A stretch of 64,000 bases of DNA, from the NCBI RefSeq assembly GCF_004323735.1, contig NZ_CP036455.1:4273101-4337100 (forward strand), written 5' to 3'. Below are positions 63,611 through 64,000 of this stretch, in pieces. This DNA comes from Streptomonospora litoralis. Lineage in GTDB: Bacteria > Actinomycetota > Actinomycetes > Streptosporangiales > Streptosporangiaceae. The first letter of the stretch is position 1. Each line of letters starts with the position of its first letter. The position numbers and the translations under genes were made by a program. Under the pieces are notes generated by a model. The model was not told where the DNA came from. It worked only from the letters and a program-made list of their open reading frames with translations, and searched no databases.

Positions 63611-63698
63611 ACGGACGCCGGCGGCTCGAATGCCGACTCACGGCGGAATCCGCGTTGAAGGGCCCTTGACGGCGCGCCATCCGGGCATGAAGGTATCC

Positions 63699-63780
63699 GG
63701 TAAGCGGTTTCCTTGTGAAATCCCCCCACTGCACGCTGTAATGCCTACAAAGTTCGCTTATCGCCCGGAAATCGCTTACC
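63699..63780. promoter_or_regulatory. Spaced inverted repeat upstream of the secreted-protein gene
   Basis: GGTAAGCGGTTTCC (63699-63712) is repeated inverted with one mismatch as GGAAATCGCTTACC (63767-63780), 54 bases apart. A further CGCTTATCGCC copy lies at about 63755-63765. These CGCTTA elements sit 70-150 bases ahead of GTG 63848, as expected for activator or repressor sites, or for a 5' RNA structure. Confidence 0.5.
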
Positions 63781-63847
63781 GACTGCGCGTGGCCGCCCGC
63801 GGTCGCGGGGGGAGCACCTGTCCATCCACGGTCGGAGGGAACCCCGA

Positions 63848-64000
63848 GTGAACAGAGCAGCCGGTCTCCTGGCCACCGCCGCCGGTGCGGCGCTGGTGGC
63901 CACCGCACTACCCGCAGCCGCCGACGCCGGCCACGGCCACGGCGGCCACCACGGTCGCGGCGGCGATCACGGACACCACGACCGCGACCTGGGGCGCGAG
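63848..64000 (+). CDS. Secreted His/Gly-rich protein (partial, runs off window)
   Basis: GTG 63848 has GGAGGGAA upstream. The first ~28 residues are a signal peptide (AAGLLATAAGAALVATALPA, then AAADA). The mature start is extremely rich in His and Gly (GHGHGGHHGRGGDHGHH), which suggests metal binding. Only 51 codons lie in the window. The family cannot be named. Confidence 0.8.
   Translation, partial: MNRAAGLLATAAGAALVATALPAAADAGHGHGGHHGRGGDHGHHDRDLGRE

Noticed and set aside
63611..63847. c-di-AMP (ydaO-type) riboswitch ahead of the secreted protein
   Set aside because: The conserved core sequences of actinobacterial ydaO elements are not visible; only CGCTTA inverted repeats are seen.
1..64000. 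CRISPR arrays, rRNA operons or further tRNAs
   Set aside because: No regularly spaced repeats, rRNA signatures or additional cloverleafs were seen in the window.

Overview
The window is very GC-rich DNA with GTG starts, 4-base GTGA/ATGA gene overlaps and actinobacterial families (SapB-type lanthipeptide, XRE-DUF5753/DUF397 pair, PPOX-F420 oxidoreductase, WYL regulator). It comes from a mycelial actinomycete chromosome. A Nocardiopsis- or Streptomyces-like host fits, but I cannot place it to genus.

1-10.1 kb: a class III lanthipeptide (SapB/AmfS) locus on the minus strand: LanKC synthetase, a 41-residue precursor that standard ORF length cut-offs miss, a hairpin, then two ABC exporters (the second leaves the window). 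A RamR/DesR-like response regulator lies 4 kb upstream on the plus strand. Between them is a scar of IS fragments (IS5-like, ISAs1-like), a broken polymorphic-toxin-like tail with an apparent membrane immunity partner, and a methyltransferase. 10.3-12.9 kb: an MmyB-type XRE regulator divergent from a DHA2 drug exporter, sharing a palindrome-rich promoter.

13.0-30.1 kb: a specialised-metabolism stretch. Four plus-strand genes encode class II DAHP synthase, isochorismatase (PhzD), ADIC synthase (PhzE) and a complete carboxylic acid reductase, which suggests chorismate to dihydro-hydroxyanthranilate to an aldehyde; no phenazine-assembly genes are present. A perfect 34-bp palindrome ends this unit. 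On the opposite strand lie a degenerate IS701-like protein (possibly domesticated), a fused RiPP-recognition/E1-like/YcaO cyclodehydratase, a small candidate precursor, and two orphan DesK-type sensor kinases. ISAs1 wreckage with a perfect 52-bp inverted repeat follows, then an MFS transporter divergent from a CGNR zinc-finger protein.

32.2-56.0 kb: the remnant of an integrative conjugative element inserted next to tRNA-Arg(TCT). The left part holds type IV secretion genes in tight GTGA overlaps (HTH protein, pilin-like, TrbL/VirB6-like, PrgI-like, and a VirB4-like gene cut after about 75 codons). The right end holds Xis and tyrosine integrase. The middle is cargo and debris: IS1380, biotin-carboxylase and HsdM fragments; a compact operon of 55-residue peptide, JmjC/cupin oxygenase, aldo-keto reductase and APH-fold kinase that looks like an undescribed RiPP-type or peptide/small-molecule tailoring cassette; a frameshifted TPR regulator; a TrmO-like protein; an XRE/DUF397 pair; and an ATPase gene split by an intact ISL3 element with 8-bp target duplication. 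No relaxase, coupling protein or replication gene is visible, so the element is probably immobile.

56.1-64 kb: ordinary chromosome: cobalamin genes cbiB/cobD and cobQ, a DUF1330 protein, an F420-type PPOX enzyme, a WYL regulator divergent from a DrrAB-type ABC exporter, a strong terminator, and the start of a secreted His-rich protein.
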